Shown: one piece after another, positions 23,358-35,568 of the stretch | Layout of the letters: each line of letters opens with the position of its first letter | Numbering within the stretch: the stretch's first letter is position 1 | Assembly: GCA_950097015.1 (NCBI GenBank) | Contig: CATNEN010000038.1 | Coordinates: 20,062,001-20,126,000, forward strand | Direction of reading: 5' to 3' | Source of the DNA: Macrostomum hystrix | Taxonomy: Eukaryota; Platyhelminthes; Macrostomidae | Length of the DNA stretch: 64,000 nt | Position numbers and translations under genes: made by a program | The notes under the pieces: model-generated | Seen by the model: the letters and a program-made list of their open reading frames with translations, nothing else | Database searches by the model: none | Told to the model about the DNA's origin: nothing

Positions 23358-26300
23358 TTACTTGTAGAGCAGAATCCTAGCCTGTATGGGTTTGCGGCAC
23401 ATGTGGCACTGTAAAAGTGCCTGAGCACAGTCTGAGCAGGCCTGATGACCGCACAGGAAGGCCACCGTACGCGGATTGTCCATGCAGATGCTGCACTCCT
23501 CGTTGGCCACCTTCTCGCGCAGTCTTTGCAGCTCCTCCTGCATATCGAACAGGTTGTTCTGCCTGCCGGCGCCGAGAGCGTCCGGTGCGGCCGCGGCCGG
23601 GATGAAGTCGCGGTCTCGCAGTTTCCGATCGATTGGCTGCTTACAGCGCAGGCACAGTCGCATCTTCACAGAGCAGTGATCGCAGCTGATCCGGTGACCG
23701 CACGGCTCGAAGGTGACGCTGGCGAGGTCGTCCTGACACACCTGGCACAGCGAGTCGGCATCCGCGCGCTGAAGGCTCAGCTTGCTGGAGATATGGGATT
23801 GTGCAGTTCAGGTTAGAGAGGCGGTTTGAGAATACCGTCTAACAGTTTGACAATCCTGTCTAATAGTTTGATAATCCTGTCTAACAGTTTGATAATCCTT
23901 CCTAACAGTTCCAGAATCCAGTCTAACAGTTAAGAATTCTGTCTAAAAGTTAAGAATCCTGTCTAACAGTTTAAGAATCCTGTCTAACAGTTTAAGAATC
24001 CTGTCTAACAGTTTAAGAATCCTGTCTAACAGTTTAAGAATCCTGTCTAACAGTTTAAGAATCCTGTCTAACAGTTTAAGAATCCTGTCTAACAGTTTAA
24101 GAATCCTGTCTAACAGTTTAAGAATCCTGTCTAACAGTTTAAGAATCCTGTCTAACAGTTTAAGAATCCTGTCTAACAGTTTAAGAATCCTGTCTAACAG
24201 TTTAAGAATCCTGTCTAACAGTTTGAAAATCGTGTCTAACAGTTTGAGAATCCTGTCTAACAGTTTCAGAATCCTGTCTAACAGTTTCAGAATCCTGTCT
24301 AACAGTTTAAGAATCCTGTCTAACAGTTTAAGAATCCTGTCTAACAGTTTGAGAATCCTGTCTAACAGTTTGAGAATCAAGTATAAATGTTTCGGAAGAC
24401 TACATTTAACAGTTAACAGTCCTGTCTAGCAGTTTATGTATACTGGCTAGAGTTGTCAAACTTAATTGCTCTAACTCACCGATGAAACGAATTCAAACAG
24501 GTTGCCACCTCGGGCTCGTTGCCTAGCAACGAGATAGCAGTTTGACTTTTTCGATTATGAGCGCCTAAATCGGCGCCCAGCTGAAGCAGCCAGGCTGTCA
24601 GGACCAGCTTGGCAGGCATGGGGCTGTCTGGGGCCCAGTCTAGCAGTGCCACAGTCGGGGCCAGAATCAACGCCGCCTGTTGACGAAACTCCGGCAGGTC
24701 AGTGTACGGCCCGCTGCGCATTGCGGCGAAATGACAGGCTCGATCTTCGTCCTCGTCGGCGGCGTTGACATTGGCGCCACGCTCGGCTAGGAGGCTGGCG
24801 ACGGCCAGTTTTGCCTGACAGACAGCCAGAAGGAACGGCGTCTGGCCGCGTTGATTGCGTATCTCGGCGTCACATCCGGCATCGAGGAGGGCCCTGAAGT
24901 GAGGATTAGGGAGTACTTCAGTGTGACACAGTCTGACAGTCAGTTAAATAGTCTGACAGTCAGTTAAATAGTCTGACAGTCAGTTAAATAGTCTGACAGT
25001 CAGTTAAATAGTCAGACAGTCAGTTAAATAGTCTGACAGTCAGTTAAATAGTCTGACAGTCAGTTAAATAGTCTGACAGTCAGTTAAATAGTCTGACAGT
25101 CAGTTAAATAGTCTGACAGTCAGTTAAATAGTCTGACAGTCAGTTAAATAGTCTGACAGTCAGTTAAATAGTCTGACAGTCAGTTAAATAGTCTGACAGT
25201 CAGTTAAATAGTCTGACAGTCAGGTCAATAGTCTGACAGTCAGGTCAATAGTCTGACAGTCAGGTCAATAGTCTGACAGTCAGTTGAATGGTCTGACAGA
25301 ATTCCTACCTAGCCACAGAAACGTGGCCATTTAGAGCGGCCAAATGCAACGGCGCGAAGCCGTCATCCTTGCGCCGATTGCCGCAGCCGTTGGCGCCGAA
25401 TCTTGCCAACAGGGCGGCAGCAGCAATGGAGTTGCCTTTTAGAGCGGCCTGATGCAGCGGCTCGAAACCGCGCTTATTCTTAGAATGCGGCTTCAACTGA
25501 GGATGCTCGGCTAACAGGTTGAGAATGTCGGCCGAAGCTCGCCCGATGGCGTCGTGCAAAGCGGTGTCGCCGTAGCTGTCCTGACAGTTGGGACTGGCGC
25601 CTAGACTGAGCAGTGCCCCAACGCAATCTCTGTGCTGCTTGTTGACCGCAACGTGCAGAGCAGTGCAGCCCGTGTTGTTCTGAGCGTCCATTGGAGCGCC
25701 GGCCGCGGATAACAGCCTGACAGCGGCGGGCTGGTTGCCGAATGCGGCATAGTGCAGTGGAGTGTCGCGCTCTTCGTCTATGGCCGAAACTGACGCTTTG
25801 CCGGACAGGAGAATCTATAAAGAAGACGCGAAGTTTGACGGTGTGGGATCACGTGATGATGACGTCATCTATCTGATACGAATATTTATGACGCATTAAA
25901 ATATAAGTACTAAAATAACTTGTGAAATCCCAAATCCGGCCCGTTGCCTCTTCCGACACCTACAGTATCCTGTTTTATCTTTCCACTGTCTCATCTCTCC
26001 TTAGTCTCATCTCTCCTTAGTCTCATCTCTCCTTAGTCTCATCTCTCCACTGTCTCATTTTTCTACAGTTAATGCGGCCCGCTGTCGTCTTTTAGGTTCT
26101 CTCATTGGTTCGCTAGCTATTAGGTTTGAAGACCCCTGGTGCAGATAAAGAATTATTCAACAATGAAAGCCGGCAACTCACTTTAATAATCTCCAGATGG
26201 CCCTGATGACAAGCCACCATGAGTCCTGTCTTGCCATTGAGTCTGGCATCGACAATAGCTGGATTGCGAGTCAGCAACTGACGTACCCGTTCGGCATTGC

Positions 26301-29300
26301 CCTGAGACACTTCGGCTATAAATGCTCGACCGCTGCCACCGACTGCGTCTGCCGTATTAGTCGACGCTGAAGAAGTGGACGCCGCGGCAGACGAAGCTGA
26401 CGCTACGGTTGAATCAGCCGATGCTGTCAATTCAATAAGTTTCTGCACCAGGGCATTCAACGGGGCGCCAATATCGTGCGAGGCCATGCGATTATTGGCG
26501 GCTGTCTCGGCACTCTGCTGCAGACGGACCAGCACTGAGGGATCCATTCTAGCTGTGCGATTGTCGCCAGTGACAACCAGTGCGCTGCAGCTGGCATCGC
26601 CATTTTGAATAGAACGAACCTGAGCACAGGGTTCAGAAATGAGAATCCAGTTGTAGGACATTGAAAAAAATAGTGCTAAAACATGAGAATTCAGTAGACA
26701 TGGCATGAGAATCCAGTAGAGATGGCATGAGAATCCAGTAGAGATGGCATGAGAATCCAGTAGAGATGGCATGAGAATCCAGTAGAGATGGCATGAGAAT
26801 CCAGTAGAGATGGCATGAGAATCCAGTAGAGATGGCATGAGAATCCAGTAGAGATGGCATGAGAATCCAGTAGAGATGGCATGAGAATCCAGTTGAGATG
26901 GCATGGGAATCCAGTAGAGATGGCATGGGAATCCAGTAGAGATGGCATGAGAATCCAGTAGAGATGGCATGAGAATCTAGTAGAGATGGCATGAGAATCC
27001 AGTTGAGATGGCATGAGAATCCAGTAGAGATGGCATGAGAATCCAGTAGAGATGGCATGAGAATCCAGTAGAGATGGCATGAGAATCCAGTTGAGATGGC
27101 ATGAGAATCCAGTAGAAATGGCATGAGAATGCAGTTGAGATGGCATGAGAGTTCAGTTGAGATGGCATGAGAATCCAGTAGAGAGGGCATGAGAATCCAG
27201 TCGAGCTTACCTTAACCAGGCTGCCAGCCAGGCCTCTGTGCCACTCCTGCCAGGGCTCCGCGAGGCAGCGCCGCAGTTCAGTTTCGTCGTCGAGCACCCT
27301 GACGAGTTGCCCTGGTCGCAGGCTGGCTAGCTGGCCGCCAACTCGTTCCAGAGCGTCAGGATTCAGTGTCCAACGCTGCGCGTGACCCGACTCGAACTGA
27401 ACGCGAACGTCGCCTCGCTCCGTGATCCGATGAACCCGGCCGCAATGGCCAACAAGTTCCGACATCTTGTCATTCCAACCGCCGTGGCCCTCCTGCATAG
27501 CGCGCAGCTGAGCCTCCGGCCTGGCAACGCGAACCCGATCGCCGACTCGATAAGGACAAGCTCCGCCGGTGTCTAGTCGTTCGCCGAGTATGGGCAGATG
27601 ATCCCGATAATAGGCGCCCCAAATTGCCGGGGCCTGAAGCAGCTTAAGATCCACTTTGCCTTTGTGACCGACCTGTTGAATATTAAAACTATTGAATCAT
27701 TTCTCTGAGGACTATTAGCAGACAAATCATTATTCTCCAGTCTTCAGGTGGATCTGTCATTGCCCTCCAGTCATCAATTGTATTGGTCATTATCCTCTAT
27801 TCATCCTGAAGACCGGTAATTAGTCTCTAAGCGTTAATTACACTCTAATAATAATTGATTACGCCTGCCCCAATTCGGCCAGATGTGCAGCCGACAGCAC
27901 AGCCGCAGCTATTACGCGGCGCATCTGAAGGCTGCGTACAGCTGCTCAGTCCATGGACTGGGGGCACGCCACACCCACCCTCAATTACCCCAGCTAATTT
28001 AACATCTGGGTGAACTGAAGCAATGCAGAATTAAGTGTCTTGCTAAAGGACACAAATTGTTCCAGTGGAGTCAGGAATCGAACCCCTGACCTTCAAGTCG
28101 TGAGTCCGACGCTTAAACACTCTACACTCTAATCAATCTGTAGGCCGGTCATCAAACTCACGGGCGGGCAGTCGGGCGCAAACTCACCCTATAGACGTTG
28201 GATATGCCGGTGTCCCAGCGCACGTTGGCAACGGACCTACCGGACTCGTGCTCCCAGCCTCGAATATCCAGCACACGGCCGGGCCGGCCCTCGCCGCCGT
28301 CCTGACGGCCCCAGTCCCAGTCTGGGCCGCGGACAACTCGAGCGCCGGCGAAGATTCCGCGAGCTTCTAGTTTGACGCAGCCTTTGCGCTTGCCGACTGA
28401 CACTCTGCGGGCCGGGTTTGAGTAGAGCGTGAGCGATGTCACACCTCAATTATAATAAAAAATAACCATTCGATTACAATCTGACCCTGAGATTGTGAGA
28501 CTTATCTCACACCGAGATTGTGAAAATTACCTCACACAAGATTGCAACCATCATCTCACCCTGAGATTGCAACCATTATCTCACCCTGAAACTGCAACCA
28601 TCATCTCACCCTGAGATTACAACCATTATCTCACCATGAAACTGCAACCATCATCTCACCCTGAGATTACAACCATTATCTCACCCTGAAACTGCAACCA
28701 TCATCTCACCCTGAGATTACAACCATTATCTCACCCTGAAACTGCAACCATCATCTCACCCTGAGATTGCAACCATTATCTCACCCTGAAACTGCAACCA
28801 TCATCTCACCCTGAGATTGCAACCATTATCTCACCCTGAAACTGCAACCATCATCTCAACCTAAGATTACAACCATTATCTCACCCTGAAACTGCAACCA
28901 TCATCTCAACCTGAGATTACAACCATTATCTCACCCTGAAACTGCAACCATCATCTCACCCTGAGATTGCAACCATTATCTCACCCTGAAACTGCAACCA
29001 TCATCTCACCCTGAGATTACAACCATTATCTCACCCTGAAACTGCAACCATCATCTCACCCTGAGATTGCAACCATCGTCCCACCCTGAGATTGAAACCA
29101 TAGTCTCACCCTGAGATTGCAAACATCAAATCATATGAAATTTTGAAACTGAAATATACTTAATTATTATCAAATTAGTCTAAACCCAGGTCAGTAATTG
29201 TTTTCTCACCTGACACTCTTATTATAATCGAAGCGGTAAAATGCGTGTTCAAGGTTATGAGCGTCTCCATGGTAACAAGCCGAGCAGAGGCTATAATTGT

Positions 29301-31652
29301 CGCACTCGGAGCAAGTCCATCGAATGCCTAAAATCACTGGCTGCTGCTGCTGCTGCTGCGGACTGCGACCGGAGCTGCCGCTGCGACTAGCCGAAGCCAA
29401 GGAACCGCTGGCTACGCTGCTAACAGACGATGATCGGCGATCGCATTCGCTGCAGGACACCGTGTGCCTGATTCCTATGAAACGGAATTAGGCGCTTGCT
29501 TAGTAAAACCCTCATCATGCTACTGGCGAGTAATAGTGAAAAAACTGACTTACAAAGTTAGAAAATGTGTACGATAATAATGATTCTAGTAATTATAAAA
29601 GAAAAACTAAATGGCTGCACCTTAGCCAGGTGTTGCAACCGACAGCACAGCCGCAGCTACTGCGCGAGTCCATTAGTTAATGGACTGCAAAGAGGCATAA
29701 TTACTAACCTCTGTTACCTAAGATAATGCTATTACAAATTTAACAGTAATAAAATAATAGGCGTTCGCCTCTCGCACCAAGGTCCCTGAGTTCGACTCCG
29801 CGGCGAGGCCACATTCATTTGGGACGCAGCCGCGGAGAGAAGGCTTGTGGGCTTGTCGTGCAATTTAAGGGCCAACCTCCAAGGCACAGTGAAGGTGTAC
29901 ACTGCCTAACGATGAGAAAGTCAGGGCAGATGTACACACCTGTGTGGGTGTGTGCTCAGGAGTCAACCAAATGGGCATAATTGCCTCCTCGCTGGCTGCG
30001 GGTCCAGTGTCCTTAAATAATGTGCCGTTGCACGCAGCTTTTGCTGCAGTTAATATGCTTTTTAATCTGAGAAGTGTAGAGGAGTGAACTGCCTTGCTAG
30101 AGGACACAGAATGTTTCTGTAAGGTCGGGAATCGAACTCCCGACCTTTAACTAGGGAGTCCAAAACTCGCTATAACTATTCAGCTAGAGTCAAACCTTAC
30201 GAAAACGAAAAAAACATACATCTTTCAAGAAAAATATCCATCCGTCACGTTTTTTTAAAGAACAGGAAATATGGAAAACTAAGATATTCAAACAAACAAA
30301 ACAGCGAGAAAGGAATTTAACAGGCGACTTAAAATGACATAGAAACAGTCATGCTTGGACCCCGTTGAATGTTGCATGACATAACCTAAGACGACCCAGT
30401 AAGAAACACTGTTTCAATTTTTACCTAGGTACATTTCTATGCGCAAATTTTCTTCTTAGGGTGAGAATTTCTTCTCTCTACCAGATAATGAAAAGCATGC
30501 ACGGATTACTGTCTAATGCCAAACAGCTGAATGCTGTATCAGCAGCTGATATTGCACTTTTAAGGACATTTCCTAATTCAACCCACAAATGAAACATATA
30601 CCAAACCCTCAAACTCCAATCTCTACCCCTCACTCTCCCTCCCATCTCTACCCATCACTCTCCGTCTCATCTCTACCCCTCACTCTCCCTCCCATCTCTA
30701 CCCATCACTCTCCCTCCCGTATCTACCCCTCACTCTCCCTCCCATGTCTTCCCCTCACTCTCCCTCCCATGTCTTCCCCTCACTCTCCCTCCCATCTCTA
30801 CCCATCACTCTCCCTCCCGTATCTACCCCTCACTCTCCCTCCCATGTCTTCCCCTCACTCTCCCTCCCATGTCTTCCCCTCACTCTCCCTCCCATCTCTA
30901 CCCATCACTCTCCCTCCCATCTCTACCCTCACTCTCCGTCTCATCTCTACCCCTCACTCTCCCTCCCATATCTTCCCCTCACTCACCCTCCCATATCTTC
31001 CCCTAACTCTCCCTCGCATATCTATCCCTCACTCTCCTTCACATATGTACCCCTCACTCTCCCTCTAATCTGTATCCCTTTTCTTCTTCCCATCTCTATC
31101 CCCTTTTCTCCTTCCCATTTCCGTTTTCTCCCTCCCCTCTTTACCCCTTTATCTCTCTCCTATTTCTACCCTTGACTCTACCTCTCACTCTCTCTCATCT
31201 CTAGTTCGGATTCTCCCCGCAATGAGCTTGTACATTCTCACTATAAAAAGCAGCAACAACTTACCAATGGGCGCACTATCAAACACTCTCAAATCGTAGG
31301 CGCCCTGATATCCAACGCGATAATTGGTTCGCGAACCATTGTCCCATTGTACCACAACTGTCTTCTCCGGACTGCTGCTGCTGCTGGCCGCTGTGCCAGA
31401 TGCACCAGCAGAAGCTGAAGATGCAATCGCTGGCGAAATCATATTAGTTGATGTGCCAGACAGTTTAGTTGAACCGGTGGCACTCAAATCTGAAGAAGCG
31501 ACAGCAGCAGCGGCACTACTTATAGTAGTGCCAGCCTGGGTTGTGGTTGACTTGCCAATTTCAACCACAGTGCCAACGTAGCCTTCACCGCCGTCTTGAT
31601 CGCGCCACTTCCAGTTTGGACCGCGAACGACTCGGAGGCCAATCTCTAGCAT
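23358..31652 (-). CDS. mib: Mind bomb E3 ubiquitin ligase (MIB family)
   Basis: Eight minus-strand exons fit in phase: 31652-31265, 29474-29210, 28404-28188, 27672-27211, 26619-26182, 25814-25309, 24893-24480 and 23784-23358, giving 1038 residues (human MIB1 about 1006). Order: Mib-HERC2 domain ([20 protein letters not shown]), ZZ zinc finger ([20 protein letters not shown]), second Mib-HERC2 ([17 protein letters not shown]), REP region, a run of about eight ankyrin repeats, and two C-terminal RINGs (starting CQVCQDDL near residue 910 and CSICMDNP at 994). Mind bomb ubiquitinates the tails of Delta/Serrate-type ligands, promoting the endocytosis needed for Notch signalling. Two rather than three RINGs favours MIB2, while some ankyrin segments ([10 protein letters not shown]) look like MIB1, so the paralogue is left open. 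Ser/Ala- and Gln-rich inserts interrupt the first Mib-HERC2 and the ZZ domain. An in-frame TAG lies five codons before the start ATG. Confidence 0.95.
23825..24400. repeat. 21-bp minisatellite in mind bomb intron 7
   Basis: About 27 copies of GAATCCTGTCTAACAGTTTA plus A. It fills most of the 695-base intron between the last ankyrin exon and the RING exon. Confidence 0.95.
24928..25300. repeat. 20-bp minisatellite in mind bomb intron 6
   Basis: About 18 copies of GTCTGACAGTCAGTTAAATA in a 415-base intron. The array begins within about ten bases of the GTAGG donor and stops about 35 bases short of the acceptor. Confidence 0.95.
25925..26138 (-). mobile_element. Truncated hAT-type MITE with internal 16-bp repeats, in mind bomb intron 5
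   Basis: Reverse-strand copy of the element at 54118-54552. Shared segments include CGGCCCGTTGCCTCTTC-like, CTACAGTATCCTGTTT-like, GCGGCCCGCTGTCGTCTTTT and the terminal GACCCCTG. The other terminal inverted repeat is missing. A short array of TCTCATCTCTCCTTAG (16 bp, about five copies) lies at 25980-26050. Confidence 0.8.
26640..27205. repeat. 22-bp minisatellite filling mind bomb intron 4
   Basis: About 25 copies of GAGAATCCAGTAGAGATGGC plus AT. Only about ten bases separate the array from the GTAAG donor and about 20 from the acceptor, so the intron is essentially array. Three units make 66 bases, which leaves spurious long frames on the minus strand. Confidence 0.95.
27862..28138 (-). repeat. 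SINE family B, tRNA head plus conserved body, in mind bomb intron 3
   Basis: On the minus strand a tRNA-like head (GCGTCGGACTCACGACTTGA, B box GGGTTCGATTCC) is followed by CCACTGGAACAATTTGTGTC, TAGCAAGACACTTAATTCTG and CAGTTCACCCAGATG. That body resembles the deeply conserved central domain seen in SINEs of many marine invertebrates; this is from memory and not checked. Fragments occur at 1370, 3650, 29625, 30060 and 51320. Confidence 0.8.
28490..29130. repeat. 25/50-bp minisatellite in mind bomb intron 2
   Basis: Two alternating 25-bp variants, CTGAAACTGCAACCATCATC and CTGAGATTACAACCATTATC, each followed by TCACC, form a 50-bp higher-order repeat, about 25 monomers in all. On the sense strand each monomer reads TTTCAG or TCTCAG followed by GGTGAGAT. 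Confidence 0.95.
29625..29700. repeat. SINE-B tail fragment
   Basis: CAACCGACAGCACAGCCGCA and a CCATTAGTTAATGGACTG palindrome match the tail of the element at 27862-28138. Located in mind bomb intron 1. Confidence 0.5.
29755..30060 (+). repeat. SINE family A, head-truncated, in mind bomb intron 1
   Basis: Starts inside the tRNA head (GTTCGCCTCTCGCACCAAGG, B box AGTTCGACTCC) and runs through the full shared body to GGCTGCGGGTCCAGTG. Confidence 0.9.
30061..30200 (-). repeat. SINE-B head in opposite orientation
   Basis: GGTCGGGAATCGAACTCCCG is the reverse complement of a tRNA T-arm with B box. It sits directly behind the family-A SINE, giving a convergent A-B pair. Confidence 0.65.
30596..31185. 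repeat. 25-bp pyrimidine-rich minisatellite in mind bomb intron 1
   Basis: About 23 copies of a 25-bp CT-rich unit (CTCTCCCTCCCATCTCTACC), decaying toward the exon 1 side. Open frames through it are artefacts. Confidence 0.93.
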
Positions 31653-34019
31653 GTTGATGGAAGTCTACTTAAACTAGTCTAGTGTCTACTCTTTGCACAT
31701 AGTCTAAGTAGTTCACTGTTTTTTACAATTTGGTTTCAAGCTGAAATTGTGGATTGCTATCAGATTAGGATCCCAATCTTTTTAAATAGCCTGCTAGAAT
31801 AAATATAGTTACAGCTGTCTGTAGCTAAATAGTATAAATAATGCCTGCATATAGCTTAAAGGCAGAAATGTTTCACGATCTGAGAACTATGTACAGCTAC
31901 CATGGATAATTATAGAGTAGCTAGGCCTAGTTAAATGTGTGAAACACCTAGCTATGTACAAAGTTGAGCTTCATATTTTATTTATTTATTTATACTTATA
32001 CTTGGAATAATAATAAAACTAGTGACTTAACACTATATTTCAAGCTAATAATTAACTATTGATGTGCATCATAACTTTTGCAAGGCTACAGTGTTTCTGC
32101 ATTCACTCAGTTCTTTTTATATTCTAAAGAACTACTAAAGTGGCATTCCCAGGTTGGCAGGTTGGGTTTGGTCATGATTGTAAGTTTTATAAGTCAAAAA
32201 GAATTGTAAAAATTAATAAGATTTATAAAAAAACTTTTTTCTTATTTCATACTCTAGATAATCATGGCTATTTGACAGGTTGGGATCCCATCCGACCCCG
32301 ACATTTAACCCACCTTGAGTGAATAAGCAATAAATGTAAGACAAGTGCATGCCAACCAGGCAGGCAACACCAAAACATGTCTAAACTTTCAGACATATAC
32401 TACAGAGTAATCACCTTTGTCTTGATTACATTAAGGCAATTTACGAGTAAATAACTTTATTTGAATATATCAATCCTTAAATATGCTTACTCCTTGGATG
32501 ATACCATTTTCTTAACAAATGTTTAAAAGTTCATTCAGTCTATATTATATAACTTTACAATCTTATAATTTTATCAAGATCAAGGTTCTAGCAAGCAACA
32601 ATGTAGACAAGATGGGCATTATTGGCAATGGCATAGAACTGTGAATTATTTAAGAAGGCTAATTTAATTTTAGAATAGGCCCTAGTCAGCATAGTACAGG
32701 TTTACACTTTTGAATAGCAGTGTTAACTTTTTAGCAAGCTATTATATAGATAAGCTAGGCCAACCATAATGTAAATTTGTTTGTTTGATAATTTTTTGCT
32801 GAAAAATGAAATTATTTTCATTAATTGCATCATTTGTTTTTAATGCAAAGCTTCTTTTCTTAATTTGAATACCTACAAAAATCAAATGGACACAAGACAT
32901 AGGTGTTCTAAAATTTGCAAAAAGCCACCCCCAGATTTACCAGAGGTGCAACAAGTATTAAACTAAGAATTGCACATAGAAAAAATGAAATGTAAAAAAA
33001 TGTGGATGTTATCTTCATTAAGTGCAACAAGCACAGCAGGCTTATTGAAAAATGTGATAGGCACACGTCCCAAAATAAGTCATTTAATCCAATAAGGCTT
33101 CTAAGCACAGAAATAACATTTTCTCAGTTCCTTAGGGCATTGAATATTTGAGATATTTGAGATATACATCCAGGAGTTGAGTTTATGGGTGCCACATCCA
33201 CATGGACATGCATGGAAACAATAGTTCAGGCCTTTAGAAAGATACTTAAATGGGTTTGTGATTATTACAATTACAATGTAGGGGCTGAAAAATGGAGTAG
33301 CACCAACAACTTTGTTATAATATAAGTTGTTGACTTTGTTAGTTATTGATAGGCAAAAAACTAGCTTATAGGCAAAAAACAGTTTAAAGCATTAAGTGTT
33401 GGAAGCATGAAAACATGATTTCTGTACCTCATGATTTCAGATTTCATTCTGTATCTAAAATCAAATTTAACCCAAAAAAATTTTTGTTAGGCCTAATTTT
33501 TTTAAACAACTGAACATGTTCAGAATTTAGGAAAAATAATTAATAAACGAAAATACATTTGTGTCACTGGGCAATATGGGTACAGACTGAGACTCCGAAG
33601 ACATTTAGAACTAGTAAAATTAGATATACTTTTTTAACAATCAGCGACAAGGGACTTTAATTTAGGTGCCTATGGGGATATCGGAGAGGTACAGCCAATG
33701 ACCAAAAATAACGCATTTTTTGCTCTCTGTATGTCGCTATGATATTATTTTCCTAGCGGCTAGCCTGCTTAGCTGTTTGAGCACACCTGCGCATTTCCCA
33801 GAAACAACGGTTTGCTTAATTCGTAATACTCGTATTTAATGTGACGCCAAATTGAAAATAAACACTAAAGCATAAAATCAGTATGTAAATAAAGGTAAAA
33901 TATTTAGAATTTATTACTATTTTAATTAATTCTTGCATGCATACAATGTCTCTTTGATATTTTTAGTTTAAGAAAATGCACATATTTGTTGTTTAGTATA
34001 AACTCGTTTTCTTATCAAT
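31653..34019. other. Spacer between mind bomb start and a LINE remnant
   Basis: AT-rich, with a short (TTTA)n near 31978. No coding region is supported. The mind bomb promoter should lie at its left end but no definite element is visible. Confidence 0.55.
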
Positions 34020-34376
34020 AACGGGTTGCTTTTGCTGATCGTTATCCGTGCTGCACGCAAGGACCACTGTAGTATAACAGTAGTAGTAGTTATACTACAG
34101 TGGTCCTTGGCTGCACGTTTGCACTATTTGCTGCACGTTATCCGTGCGGAGCAGCGCTGCCCAGAGCCCTTGCAAGATGTGCTGCTGCTTTCCCTGCAGG
34201 GACCACGGCGGTGCGGCCTGGCGAGGACACAACGTTTCGTCGACCTGCTGCTGACTGATGCCGGCATCTCCGACCCTCGCGGACTGATCCTCCTGCGCTC
34301 GCGCGCGCTTTTTGACAGCTTCCCACTCTTTGGCCTCAGCCAGGGTTGCTGTAGTTTGTTGTTGTTGTTGTTTTGC
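34020..34376 (+). mobile_element. 3' end fragment of a LINE related to the copy at 6390-7745
   Basis: From 34148 (CTGCCCAGAGCCCTTGCA) to the (GTT)n tail near 34370 it matches 7510-7735 almost base for base. It encodes RFVDLLLTDAGISDPRGLIL near the protein's end. Upstream of the match is a perfect 21-bp hairpin at 34058-34109. Confidence 0.8.
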
Positions 34377-35568
34377 TGAGTTACAATACAATTTCTGCCT
34401 TTCATTGATCTTTAATACGTAAATTTCTTTCTTTTAATGGATAAGAGCCAGCTTTGCGCCGGTTGCACTCTTGGTGCTCGGTGGAAGCCGCGACTAATGA
34501 TCAACTAAAAGAAGTGCTACATCATGAGCCATTTATAATAATTTGGGTTAATTGTAGTGTGAACATATGGGTTATTATAGGATAAAACGTAAAAGCATGC
34601 CATTTTCTCATAAAAATATTATAACCGCGCGATAATCTGTGATTCTTATTGAAAGCACGAAACTGACTTCGTCATTATTAACGAGTGTATTTATTCTTTT
34701 TGAAAAACTTACAACAATTAGTATCGTTTATTATAACACCTTGTGATGTTAAGATACTTAAATACTTAAAGAAAAACAACTAATGACTGAGTCCATTTAA
34801 GAGAGAAGCTTGTGCCATTGATAATACAATGTCCAAATAAGCCCTTTGATATACACAGCATAAAAATAATCACAATTAACAAAGTTCATATTTTTAACGA
34901 TGTGCATTTAGAAAGTGAAAGAAAAAAACATATTCAAAATTAATATTGTTTATTGCAAAACAACTGCAAAAATGTTTGAACCTTATTAGACTAGTAGCTC
35001 GTAAGTAAATTAGCTCAGTATAATAAATATGTTATAGCATGACTTGTTAACTCAATGCTCCACTGGAATACAATTAAACAGTATAAAATTATTATCAGAC
35101 ATGCAAAAAATTCATTCTGTATCTAAAATACATCAGAAATTTACATTCAAATTTACTACATTTTGAGATAGTGAAACAATACAGGATTATTATAAATGAA
35201 TTAGTACGAAATATGGCACAACTACAAAATATATCTTGATTTTGATACATATGCCGAAAATGTACTTTTTTTGACTTCGTATTAGCTTTAGCAAGGGTTA
35301 TAGTTATCTATAATTCACATATAAACGTAATGCTACAACTCGTCACAGGTAGTGTACATTTATCCCACTGAAACTTACGCAGATCGCCTACTAAGGGATA
35401 AATATCCCAACCAATCTAAGGAGACTCTACCCCAGTTGATACACGACCTAAAAAGCAGCGTTACAGTTTAGCAGAAAAAAATGATGCAAGCAAGTAAGTC
35501 ACTACATCCTTTTAATAAATAGTTAAAGCCAGAATAAAATACTAAAAGAAGAGATTTAGTCGTTCCGT
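34377..35568. other. Spacer, 3' flank of ARHGAP1
   Basis: AT-rich; no gene seen. It presumably includes the ARHGAP1 3' UTR, but I could not place a poly(A) signal with confidence. Confidence 0.5.

Noticed and set aside
23943-24380. Leu/Asp-rich heptad protein (DRILKLL repeats)
   Set aside because: Same cause: a 21-bp intronic array between two mind bomb exons.
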